64,000 nucleotides of DNA from Prunus persica (taxonomy: Eukaryota > Streptophyta > Magnoliopsida > Rosales > Rosaceae), in NCBI RefSeq assembly GCF_000346465.2, contig NC_034009.1:46679657-46743656 (forward strand), given 5' to 3'. Positions 1-8,626 of the stretch are shown here, piece by piece. The notes under the pieces were generated by a model. That model was not told the DNA's origin and ran no database searches. It saw only the letters and a list, made by a program, of their open reading frames with translations. Within the stretch, counting starts at the first letter, position 1. Every line of letters begins with the position of its first letter. The position numbers and the translations under genes were made by a program.

Positions 1-626
1 GCCTGTTTTCGACACAACCCAGTTTTATAGACCCGAAACCCAGTTGTAATTTGTAAAGAAGAATAGACGGAACGTTTTGATCAATAAGATTCATTAAAGA
101 ATTTCATCCCATGAGAAGGAGCTAGTAGTTCAATATGAGCCACACACACTAATCGCATGCTTGTATGATTGCAAAGGACATGGATGTGATATAAACTAAT
201 TTGTGCAAGAATGGATTGCTGCTTACTAACACAACATGGATCAATTCAATACCAGAAAGAGTGATTGTTCGAGAGGATATCTGTATAGTGAAACGGATTG
301 ATACAATGTACAAATGAGAAGTAACAAAACAAAATTAATGTATTGATAAAAGAAAAAAAGGGTACAAAATTAATGTTTGTATCAATCCCGAGACAAAATT
401 GTAAATGTGGAATATGTGTAAGATGATGTATTAATCCAATGAATTACACTTCGGTATGTTTGGTTCATGGAAAAGATTTGATGGGAAATAATTTCTCATG
501 TTTTTCCCAAGAAATGGAAGATGGAAGATTTCTTTCTAATGTTTGGTAATCCTGAGAAAGTAACAAAGAAAAACCACTTTGGTAATCCTGCGTATATATA
601 TTAATATATTTGTGTATATATATATA
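1..626. other. AT-rich intergenic DNA
   Basis: No coding signal, RNA gene or repeat boundary is recognised here. The stretch ends in a short TA-rich run (about 594-626) that abuts the terminal-inverted-repeat element at 627. It may include distal flanking sequence of a gene outside the window, but nothing in it shows this. Confidence 0.5.
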
Positions 627-1027
627 CAGTCCCCTTCTATTGAGGGATCCCTCAAATAAAATTATTTGAGGGACGCCCTTTAGGGTACCCTACAATTTTT
701 TTCCCAATGATCCAAACTATCTATTTTTTAGGTCTTCATTCATAGATCATCCTAACAAAAAATTAGACAAATCGGAAACCGTTTCGATATCTAATTATGT
801 CTTACAAAATCAATGAACACGGTACTTCAAGAAAATGCTAAAATTTCAATAACTTAATTGAGTGGTCAAATGATATCGGATTCAAGTGATTTTTTGTAGG
901 GATGATCTTTGAATGAGTATCTACAAAATAGACGGTTTGGATTAGTGAAATACAATCCGGAGTGGGGCCTACAAGGGGTGTCCCTCAAATAAGCTTATTT
1001 GAGGGATCCCTCAATGGAAGCTCTCTG
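627..1027. mobile_element. TIR element (MITE-like) with hairpin-forming ends and TA target duplication
   Basis: The left end (CAGTCCCCTTCTATTGAGGG...) matches the reverse complement of the right end over about 45 bp, including the block TTGAGGGATCCCTCAAATAA. The element is bounded by TA on both sides (625-626 and 1028-1029). Each terminus is also self-complementary: 981-1006 is a near-perfect palindrome around AAGCTT, and 1001-1012 (GAGGGATCCCTC) is a perfect one. About 400 bp long, no coding capacity, so non-autonomous. The TA duplication would fit Tc1/mariner-type or other TA-targeting transposition, but the flank is itself TA-rich, so family assignment is open. Confidence 0.75.
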
Positions 1028-1089
1028 TATTATATATACATATATATAATATATATTTCAACAATATAGCTATTCAGTTACACAGCAGG

Positions 1090-1420
1090 TTTTTTTTTTA
1101 AAAAAAAATTTATAGTATAGCCGCGCGGCTATACTATTTAAAATAATAACAATAAATAATCGGCCGCATGGGCTAGCCGGATTTTTAAAAAAAATTTAAT
1201 TAATAGTATAGCCGGCCGGCTATACGAAAAAAATAATAATAATTGGCCGCCTAGGCACTAGGCGGGCGCCTAGGAGCTGAGCGTGTGCTTTTAAAAAATA
1301 ATTAAAAAAAAATAGTAGAGCCGCGCGGCTATACGCTTTAAATATAATATAATTAAAGAGTATAGCCGAACAGCTATACGGGTCCTTTTAAAATTAAAAT
1401 AGCCGGTCGGCTAATTATTG
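1090..1420. repeat. Cluster of TATAGCCG-NN-CGGCTATA palindromes
   Basis: At least four copies sit in T/A-rich filler: 1114-1135 (centre CG), 1206-1225 (centre GC), 1360-1379 (centre AA, one arm base changed) and a short one at 1400-1411 (centre GT), plus a degenerate copy at 1313-1334. Between them lie other GC-rich palindromic words (CGGCCG, CCTAGG, GGCGCC). The same motif recurs at 4.5, 5.4-5.6, 9.4-12.4 and 38.6-39.2 kb. Confidence 0.85.
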
Positions 1421-1695
1421 GTAAAATGATCTCCCAGTGTAAAACTTGGTTAAACGATCCCTATAAATATATCTTATTGCCGCGTATCACCTTTTTCTAA
1501 CTTTTTGTTTTCCTCTTATAAAATCGTTGTCTGCCGTCTCTGGTTCGCTCTCACACAGCTTGCATATATGTATATGTGTGTGTATATATATTGAGTAATA
1601 AAGTACAATATATATTGAGTAACTCCACTACTAATAATAATACAAAGCATTTTGTGATAAAACATCCTGCTGGTCCGTCTCGCGTGAGCAAGATC
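1421..1695. other. AT-rich flank of the LTR element, possible 5' part of an interrupted reading frame
   Basis: The frame open from 1576 runs up to the insertion point at 1695 and continues in the same frame beyond the element (3792-3904) once one copy of the duplicated AGATC is removed. The predicted peptide is low in complexity at its start and matches no family I recognise, so the open frame may be chance. Confidence 0.25.
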
Positions 1696-1888
1696 TGTGA
1701 AATTAGAGATTTTGTTAAGAAGAATAATTCTCAGTTGTTATTGATAGAGCCAAAAGGCTAAGTATTTATAGAGATATTACAAGCTTAACTAGGAAAACTA
1801 GGTTACTTGGAGACTACTCCAAATCAATTACAATCAACTAATAAAAGGAAACTAAATAACAATTTAATAACGTTCCTAATTTCCAACA
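1696..1888 (-). repeat. LTR of the retrotransposon (downstream copy in element orientation)
   Basis: 193 bp, TG...CA bounded, one mismatch to the copy at 3599-3791. The adjacent plus-strand sequence CTTCCCCTCAAG (1889-1900) is the complement of the polypurine tract. Confidence 0.95.
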
Positions 1889-3586
1889 CTTCCCCTCAAG
1901 TTGGAGGGTGGATATCAAGAACGTCCAACTTGCACAAGAGATTGTGAAAGGTATTACTCCCAAAGGTTGCTGATAAAGAGGCAGTGGTGTCACTGCTGTA
2001 AAGAGGGCAGCTGTGTCGCAGCTGTGTCACTGTTGTAATGAAGGCAAATTTGGAGGCAAATGGAGCAACGGTGTGCTGCTGTAAAGGGGGTTGTTGCTCC
2101 TCTCAAATCCGACGATGTATGAGAGTCGTGAGTTGAAGGAAGCAGCACCCAAATAAAGTTGTGTTGATGTTCAGCGCATGTTGCATGTATGGAGGCTGTT
2201 GTTAATGTTACTGATGTGCAACGATGGTGATTTTGTTGCTAATGTGCAACAAATATTGTTGATGATGCCTTTTCTTGAGGCTGAATAATGATGCTGCTGG
2301 GGCAACTGAATGATGGTGTTGCTGGTGCAACTGATTGATGATGTTGCTGGTGCAATTGTGCGGAAGCTATTGATGATGGTGTGCAGCTGCCTGTGTGCAG
2401 CTGATGTGTGACAAGGTGTCTGTCGCCCATATCTGCCCCTCAAATCCGAAGCTTGTAGAGGGTCGAGATTTGAAAAAGGAGAAGAGAGAATGAAAAATAA
2501 TGATGAAAGAGAGATTAAAAAAGGAAAAGGAGCAAAGCCAAGAAGATGGCGTGAAAGTGAAAAAAAATACTTTTATTTTTATTTTTGGTTTGAAAAATGA
2601 CCCACCGAAAAAAGGATATGACCCATCGAAAAAGTTAGCCAAAAAAAGAAGAAGAAGAATTGAGTGATGTGGAGACAGAAAGAAAATATCAAACTTGGCC
2701 AAGAAAAAAGTTAGGTAGAGAAAGAAAACAAAAAATTGGGTCTGATGTGAAACCTCAAAGAGAAACTGATATATCAACAAAGGAGAGAAAGTGAACGCTC
2801 ATGTTGGGGTGTCGTGGTGCAAAGAAGTGATGGCAACACAGAGAGAAAAAGGACCAGCAGTTGTGCAAAGGTGCTCTCAGGAAGATTACGATAGATGGCT
2901 TGGATACGAGCGATCCATGGTTTCTAGCCAGAGGCAAAGAATCAATGAACACAGTGGCTGGTCAACAGCAGTGTAGAGCCTCCTGCGTTTGTTGGAGATG
3001 TCGTGGGTTGTCCAAAGACATGATGGCTCGGTGAGCGTTGACGAGGCTCACGGAGAGAATAAACAGCTCAGTGAGCAGTGACGAGGCTCACGAAGGAATC
3101 GCAATGAAGACGGCGTGTCTGCCACAAGTGTAGACGACTTAAAAAAATGATGGGTAGGCTCGATGAAGGCCGAAGATGCCGTGGTTGTGGCAAGCGTAGT
3201 AGACATGAAAACATGGGCTCAATATCTGATTGCAATAGAGAGCATGACTAGAGATAGCTCAACATGATTTGTATAGAGAGCAATACTTGTATGAAAAATA
3301 TAAGAAAATTGCAGCGCCAAAGAAGGGTGCGACTGTTGGTTTAGTTAGATGTAGTAACTGTGGGATGGTATGGCTTTGGTAGCGGGAATAAAATATTGAT
3401 CATTAAGGAGAGGGTGAACAAGACGACTGTAAAAGATGAATACCCATCATGGGTGAGGGATGAAAAGCGCCAACGACTCGCAATTTGGCAAAGGATTTCA
3501 AAGATTAGCAACTAGGGTTGTGAAACATCGGATTGTGAAGAAAATAAAGTTTGTAAAAAAGTTTCAAGAGATGCTCTAGAATCGGT

Positions 3587-3598
3587 GCTCTGATACCA
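3587..3598 (-). other. Primer-binding site (tRNA-iMet type)
   Basis: The plus strand reads GCTCTGATACCA, i.e. TGGTATCAGAGC on the minus strand, which is the canonical plant Copia primer-binding site for initiator methionine tRNA. It touches the LTR at 3599 with no spacer and fixes the orientation of the element. Confidence 0.9.
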
Positions 3599-3791
3599 TG
3601 TGAAATTAGAGATTTTGTTAAGAAGAATAATTCTCAGTTGTTATTGATAGAGCCAAAAGGCTAAGTATTTATAGAGATATTACAAGCTTAACTAGGAAAA
3701 CTAGGTTACTTGGAGACTACTCCAAATCAATTACAATCAACTAATAAAAAGAAACTAAATAACAATTTAATAACGTTCCTAATTTCCAACA
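3599..3791 (-). repeat. LTR of the retrotransposon (upstream copy in element orientation)
   Basis: 193-bp direct repeat of 1696-1888 with a single substitution; followed by the second copy of the AGATC target duplication. Confidence 0.95.
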
Positions 3792-3796
3792 AGATC

Positions 3797-4203
3797 AGCA
3801 CCAGACCCGCATCACATGTGCTTCCAAGACGGAGTGTATATGAATGGATGAAAACAAAACGTTTCAGTTACATTTTCTATAACCTTGTAGTTTGTGACGT
3901 TTAACAGTAGTCTCTTAACTTTTGAAAATTGACAAAAACAACCTTAAAGTGATAAATTTTTTAACCAATAGCTTCTTTATTCATGAAACTATCAAATTAA
4001 CTGCAATTTTTTGGGAGCCGCTAGGTGGCTAATTTTTTGCTTATATGAATGTCAAATTGATGGCATGACATTCCTCTACATTGATAAGGTTAAGGGTCCG
4101 TTTGATAATCATTTTAGGGTCCCTTTTTTGATAATTATTTTAGGGCTTGGTTGATAACCATTTCAATTTTACTTTTGTGGAAAGGATATAATGAGGAGTT
4201 TTG
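3797..4203. other. Intergenic, no gene recognised
   Basis: AT-rich sequence between two mobile elements. A GGGTCCGTTTGATAATCA-type block near 4094-4165 appears twice in tandem and resembles the outer ends of plant hAT-type MITEs, so the foldback element at 4204 may extend left to here. Confidence 0.4.
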
Positions 4204-4462
4204 AGTTTTCATTTTTTGTGCTAGAGTATAGAGGAAAATGAAAGTGAGAATGAGAGTGAGGAGGATGATAGGGGAATATGGAAGCGAGGAGTAACAAAAG
4301 TGAAAACAAAAACTTGAAAGTGAAAACAATTTCAAATAGGTTTCAGTTTTTAGTTTTTGTTTTTACTTTTGTTACTCATCCAACCCATCCTCCCCTCTCA
4401 ATCTCATCTTCACTCTCATTCTCCCTCTTTTTCCCCTATACTCTAGCACAAAAAATGAAAAT
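4204..4462. mobile_element. Foldback (MITE-like) element
   Basis: The left arm (GTTTTCATTTTTTGTGCTAG..., from 4205) is the reverse complement of the right arm ending ...CTAGCACAAAAAATGAAAA at about 4461. Complementarity continues inward (GAGTAACAAAAGTGAAAAC near 4290 against GTTTTTACTTTTGTTACTC near 4358), so nearly the whole segment can fold back on itself. It has no real coding potential; open frames across it are translations of the arms. Target duplication not resolved. Confidence 0.7.
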
Positions 4463-4476
4463 AACATATTTATTAA

Positions 4477-4538
4477 GTATAGCCAGCCGGCTATACCCTT
4501 TAAATAATATATTTAATCAATACAGCCGCGCGGCTATA
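4477..4538. repeat. Two GTATAGCC..GGCTATAC palindromes
   Basis: 4477-4496 (left arm carries an extra change, GCCAGCCGGC core) and about 4519-4538 (centre CG), separated by roughly 22 bp of AT filler. They follow the foldback element immediately. Confidence 0.8.
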
Positions 4539-4694
4539 ACCTCTAAGTAATACATCTAAATGAGAAAATGGTAGATTCTTATATGAGTAATAAGTAAAAA
4601 ATCAAGAGGGAACAATAGCGACTCAGGTAATGGCCTAATAGTAATAAATAATGCTCTAAACTACTCTTGACGATAAAGGCAAATCAGGGATATT

Positions 4695-4830
4695 TTATTT
4701 TATTTTTTTTTAAAAAAAGGAACCCGCCTAGGCCTAGCCCGCCTAGGCGGCCGAATTTTCCAGAACTTGAATGGCGTGATTTTTTTTAGATTTCTTTTTT
4801 CCTGGCAGGTCTGGTAGCTCTGCAAATACT
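4695..4830. repeat. Module repeat, copy 1 (CCGCCTAGG-rich block)
   Basis: Contains a T/A run, then CCGCCTAGG-type words, CGGCCGA, AACTTGAATGG, a T-run and TTTCTTTTTTCCTGGC(A/G)GGTCT. The same ordered block recurs at about 5505-5605 and 5660-5770, and copies 1 and 3 continue into CTCTGCAAATAC. Copies 2 and 3 are each preceded by a GTATAGCC palindrome. Confidence 0.8.
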
Positions 4831-4834
4831 CAAA

Positions 4835-5218
4835 AATAGAGATCATCCCTCCTGTTGGTGATATGAGATATGAATCATTCTTGGACAAATCAAAGCAGGA
4901 CATAAGAGTCTTCAGGGTTGGTGCTGGGAAGGTCATTGTTCATCAGCTCTAAGCCACTCCTTGGTTTCCATAAATTAGGGTGAACCTTGGGAGTTGCCTG
5001 CATTCAATCAATATCATCATAATCAAATGACCAACTGTCGCTTCGGTTTCAATTCGAAAGGAAAGTGAGGAGAAATCTAATAGGAAACAATTAGAAAGCA
5101 TGTCATTCTTTACCACTCCACTGGAATTAAGATCCTGTGGCCATTTCCAGAGAAAATGAATGCCATTTGATGCCAACACCAAAATGGCATCACCTCCATT
5201 TGTGTAGAACAGCCTTGA
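4835..5218 (-). pseudogene. TOPLESS-related corepressor gene fragment
   Basis: On the minus strand two exon-like blocks translate to WD40-region sequence of the TPL/TPR family. The first (5218 down to about 5118) gives LFYTNGGDAILVLASNGIHF and continues LWKWPQDLNSSG. After an intron-like gap ending in GCAG, the second (about 4994-4835) gives ATPKVHPNLWKPRSG, then NDLPSTNPED and SKNDSYLISPTGGMISIF. TPR4-type proteins have the same order (ASNGIH-LWKW, then SKNDSY-S-GGK). The second block carries a frameshift between NPEDS and FDLSKNDSY, and the fragment covers only a small part of a protein of more than 1,100 residues, so it is non-functional. The retained intron means a DNA-level copy rather than a processed transcript. 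It lies antisense to the two fragments that follow. Confidence 0.75.
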
Positions 5219-5420
5219 TATAATGAGAAGCTACCAAAACATTTTAATGGCGAAATCTGAAACTTAAATATTAGATATTCCCATGCTGATATGCTCCCAA
5301 TGCATAGGCAATGAAAAACTACAAATCAGTCTCAGAATTGAGAGACCTCATATTGAATTATTTATTTTTCTTTTTCTGAAAGATAGAGTACCTTCAAACA
5401 GAATTGCAATTATGAAATAT

Positions 5421-5442
5421 AGTATAGCCCCGCGGCTATACT
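5421..5442. repeat. Palindrome AGTATAGCC..CGGCTATACT
   Basis: Imperfect copy (core GCCCCGCGGC) heading the second copy of the module repeat; a related copy with core GCCGTGCGGC lies at 5621-5642 heading the third. Confidence 0.8.
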
Positions 5443-5770
5443 ATTTATTTTATTTATAACAAATAAATAAATAAATAAATAATTAATTAATTAATTAATT
5501 AAAAAAAATGGAACCGCCTAGCCCGCCTAGGCGGCCGATTTTTCGAAAACTTGAATGACATTTTTTTTAAAAGATTTCTTTTTTCCTGGCGGGTCTATTG
5601 CAATTATCAAACTTAAATATAGTATAGCCGTGCGGCCATACTATTTATTTTATAAAAATAAAATAAAAGAACCGCCTAGCCCGCCTAGGCGGCCGATTTT
5701 TCAAAAACTTGAATGGAGTTTTTTTTTTCAGATTTCTTTTTTCCTGGCGGGTCTGGCATCTCTGCAAATA
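5443..5770. repeat. Module repeats, copies 2 and 3, in tandem
   Basis: Copy 2 (about 5505-5605) and copy 3 (about 5655-5770) repeat the CCGCCTAG-CCGCCTAGGCGGCCGA, AACTTGAATG, T-run and TTTCTTTTTTCCTGGCGGGTCT blocks of the copy at 4695-4830. Both begin after ATTGCAATTAT-A-AATATAGTATAGCC. TAAA and TTAA microsatellite runs occupy 5455-5510. The gene fragment of the next entry starts right after copy 3. Confidence 0.75.
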
Positions 5771-5828
5771 CATTTTGTCAACTCTCAGTACCATAAGAGT
5801 AAATCAAAAACTCCCAGAGAGATGCAAG

Positions 5829-6056
5829 ATAATACAGCTGTTGGTATCGGTGGCAGCTTCTTAGGTCCTCTTCAAACAGGTTTAGATGATTCTTTCCATG
5901 CATATATTTTGCGGTCTTGTTTACTATTTAGTGTGAGTTTCCTTGTGAAAATGATTAAGCTTTCTTTGGAATAAACTTTGGGTTGTGTTCACTGGTTTGA
6001 TTACATTTTGCAGATCCAAAGGCTATCGAAACAGCAAGGGGAAGGCAACTGCATTT
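5829..6056 (+). pseudogene. Cytosolic phosphoglucose isomerase gene fragment
   Basis: The exon-like block 5829-5879 gives [17 protein letters not shown] and the block 6014-6056 gives DPKAIETARGRQLH, joined by an intron with GT (5880) and AG (6012-6013) ends. Cytosolic glucose-6-phosphate isomerase has the segment [20 protein letters not shown] followed by EAIE-ARGRQLRF; here about five residues (FVHTA) between GPL and LQT are deleted in frame. Only about 30 residues of a protein near 565 residues are present, so this is a captured gene fragment. It is followed 70 bp later by a fragment of an unrelated gene in the same orientation. Confidence 0.7.
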
Positions 6057-6127
6057 GTAAGTACTTACGTATCAATTTTTAAGTGCTTATGCTTTCAAAA
6101 TTTTGGAAAAAACTGTCATGCATGCAG

Positions 6128-6737
6128 GCTTTGGAAACGCCAGTTATTTCTGTGCTTATGGATAAGGTATGGGAGTGAGTGTAATTCTATTGTTTTTAAT
6201 ATAAGATACTTATATTAATAAAGTAACTTGGTACCTGAGATGAGAGTTACATACAAATTCATATTCGTAATGGCTAGAGAATATCGCAGGATAGTGGACA
6301 ATATAAGGGTGTTAGATTAGCATCAGGGCAAGATTTGTTTAGCCATCAACTTGTTTTGGATCCAACCTTCACGGTTACATTGGCACCAACTTCATCTCCA
6401 CCAAACCTTCTACGAGAAGATCTTCAAGTTTTAAGTGTGAAAGATGATAAAGGAAAGGTGGCTAGGGGAATATGTATTACAGCCCGTTCCTCGAAGCCAG
6501 ATATATCAAATTGTGTGCTTGTATGTCCTCCTAGATGTAAGACTTTATTTAGGGTTTTTTTTTTTGGGTGCTTTGCTGTAAATGAGTAATAAAAAGATAA
6601 TAATAATCATTTTCTTTCCTTTTTCCCTCCCTGCTTTGTGCCCTGAACAGGATACCTCAATCCGGATTATCCAGATATGTGGCAGTTTGGAAACGGGTGT
6701 TTGTCCAAAGGGCATGTATGTTTATGCTATTTGAAAA

Positions 6738-6790
<53 letters not shown>

Positions 6791-7911
6791 ACACACAACA
6801 CACACACACACACATACAGAGAGATATACAAACATTTATTATTTATTTTCATATCGAGTTTACATTTTTTTATACGTTGATGACTGCATCTTTTGGAAAT
6901 CATGCATCACATGTTCAAAATAAAAAATTATGGTAGATATAGAGATCCTCCAATGCTATAGCGATGATAACTTTGTGAACAGGTAGAGAGGAAAAAGAAT
7001 TACCACTTAACTGTTTTTTTCCAATCTTAAATTGTTATAGCTCAAGTTGGTTGAATTTTTATGCGCTGAAAATGAATGTGCAAGCCTTTTGGTTTTCTAG
7101 TCATGAGATGGTCCTTATTCCTAGAAATGAGTGAACTTAGGCAGAAACTAACTATTAAAAGTTTTTTACCCTTATATAGTCGGTTATTACTGATACAATC
7201 TTTGAGGATTGTTTACATAAACAGACTTTGATTTGTATACACCAGATCATGACCATTGTCTATTTTGATACTTTCATATGGATTAGATATACTTATAACA
7301 AAATTTTAAGCTGCCTGCACTTCTTTTGAGGTGTCTGTTGAATTTTTACATTACCTTCTCGTCTTCAGGTTTCTGCTGTACTTTTCTGCTTTATGCGATA
7401 ATGCTGAGCAAGGAAAAATGTTGCTACATGCAGTCCAGAATGCTCTTCTCACACTTCCTATGTCTGGAAATCCTGAAAGAGCTTCCACAGTTCAAAGTGA
7501 AAAAGCAGAAGTAAAACCCAACTTACTTTGGAGCACGTTGTATATTCAGGAGCTGACTCTGGTACACCTTTCATGATTTCATCTTGACTTTTATTTGTTT
7601 GCACTAAATTTGTTTCTCACTAGTTCTACGTGTTACACGCATTGATTATGCAGCCTTATTCTTCTCTTTCTTTTGATGTCAAATCATGATGACGAGTATG
7701 CTGATTTGTTGTCATAGATGTTTTAGGTTAGCGGATGCCCAGGTGATGACTTGTTCTCATCTGTGTACGGGGCATGGATTGTGATGTAGGTATGAGCTGT
7801 GATATCTTTTCTGATGTACATTAATTTCAGGATCAACATGATTTTCTTATTTCAACTACCATGCCAGATGGAAATCTTAGGTACAATGATCTGTTAGATG
7901 CAACTGTGCTG
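6128..7911 (+). pseudogene. Rab escort protein (REP) gene fragment, five exons
   Basis: Exon-like blocks at 6128-6166, 6290-6536, 6651-6715, 7369-7561 and 7831-7911 translate to the C-terminal half of a plant Rab escort protein. Recognisable pieces are PVISVLMDKDSGQYKGVRLA with SGQDLFSHQLVLDP, RGICITARSSKPDISN, SIRIIQICGSLETGVCPKGM, YFSALCDNAEQGKMLLHAVQ, VKPNLLWS-LYIQEL and TTMPDGNLRYNDLLDATV. Most splice sites are intact (for example GGCAT|GT at 6715 joins cleanly to the block at 7369). The N-terminal half including the dinucleotide-fold start is missing, the final exon is absent, and the junction of blocks 2 and 3 is out of frame, so no full protein can be made. REP presents Rab GTPases to geranylgeranyl transferase in functional copies. 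Retained introns, one with long CT/CA microsatellites, show genomic capture. Confidence 0.82.
6741..6818 (+). repeat. (CT)n and (CA)n microsatellites
   Basis: An uninterrupted CT run of more than 20 units (6741-6786) is followed by a CA run (about 6796-6814), inside an intron of the REP fragment. Open frames across it are poly-Ser-Leu artefacts. Confidence 0.9.
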
Positions 7912-8626
7912 GTATTATACGTAATCGTAGAATGGGTCTTGGGTTAGTATGACATAACCGGACCTAACCTAGACTTGTCTGGGCGAATTTGTCAGCATAG
8001 ACCCACCCTAGCAAAATTTTTGTATCCCAACAAGCTTTGACGGGATAGACCTATCCCGGTGAAATTTTGTCTGGAATTCAACAACAAACCACCTCAAGCT
8101 ATCTGAAATGTGCGTTGAGCACTTGGAAGGCCACAACTTGGAGCTCAATTAACCATTTTGCGAATGCAAGTACTCATTTTGACACGTTTTTTCGTGATCT
8201 ATACACTGGGCAGGAGAATAATTATTTTTTAGGACATGTTGGTAGATGAACTGGCTCCCTAAAGTTGCTGTTAAAATGAGTTCAAACTTTGAAAGGTCGT
8301 AACTTTACGCTCAGGTGTCCGTTTGGGGCAAATTTTTTTTTTATTTCGTGTATCTTTTCGAGATTTAGAACGTCCCAAGCCGCCAAAAGCGGCTTGATTT
8401 CTCAAGACCCCCCAAAAACGCTGTTTTCTGCTGTAAAACTGGATTACATCTTCCCAATTTAACAGCAGAGACATTTTTTCCTTACATTTTATTAATGTCA
8501 TGCAATCAAAACTTCAATTTTGAACATAGGAAACACTAGCTCTTGGGCTATGAAGAAGTACGCCGAAAAGGAAAAGTAAAGAAACAAATTTTTTGAATTC
8601 AAAAAACACAAATGATTTAACAAAAG
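7912..8626. other. Probable transposon-derived noncoding DNA
   Basis: After the last REP exon the sequence changes to motifs such as CCCGGTGAAATTTTGTC(T)GG (about 8055-8075), related to the CCCGACGAAATTTTGTCGGG inverted motif in the tandem units downstream. Motifs of this kind are typical of subterminal regions of plant CACTA-type transposons. No transposase is visible and the ends are not defined. Confidence 0.4.

Larger units (their letters stand above)
1696..3791 (-). mobile_element. Non-autonomous LTR retrotransposon, complete with target-site duplication
   Basis: Two 193-bp direct repeats (1696-1888 and 3599-3791) differ at one position (G/A in the run near 1836/3739). Each begins TG and ends CA. 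The element is flanked by a perfect 5-bp duplication AGATC (1691-1695 and 3792-3796). A primer-binding site TGGTATCAGAGC (initiator-Met tRNA type) reads on the minus strand at 3598-3587, directly next to the right LTR, and a polypurine tract CTTGAGGGGAAG abuts the other LTR at 1900-1889, so the element points leftward. The 1.7-kb interior has no recognisable gag, protease, integrase or reverse transcriptase; the longest minus-strand frames (2367-2780, 2755-2952) are anonymous. The near-identical LTRs imply a recent insertion mobilised in trans by a Copia-like relative. Confidence 0.93.

Noticed and set aside
6677..6936. Overlapping open frames with long Ser-Leu runs
   Set aside because: They are translations of the (CT)n microsatellite inside an intron of the REP fragment.
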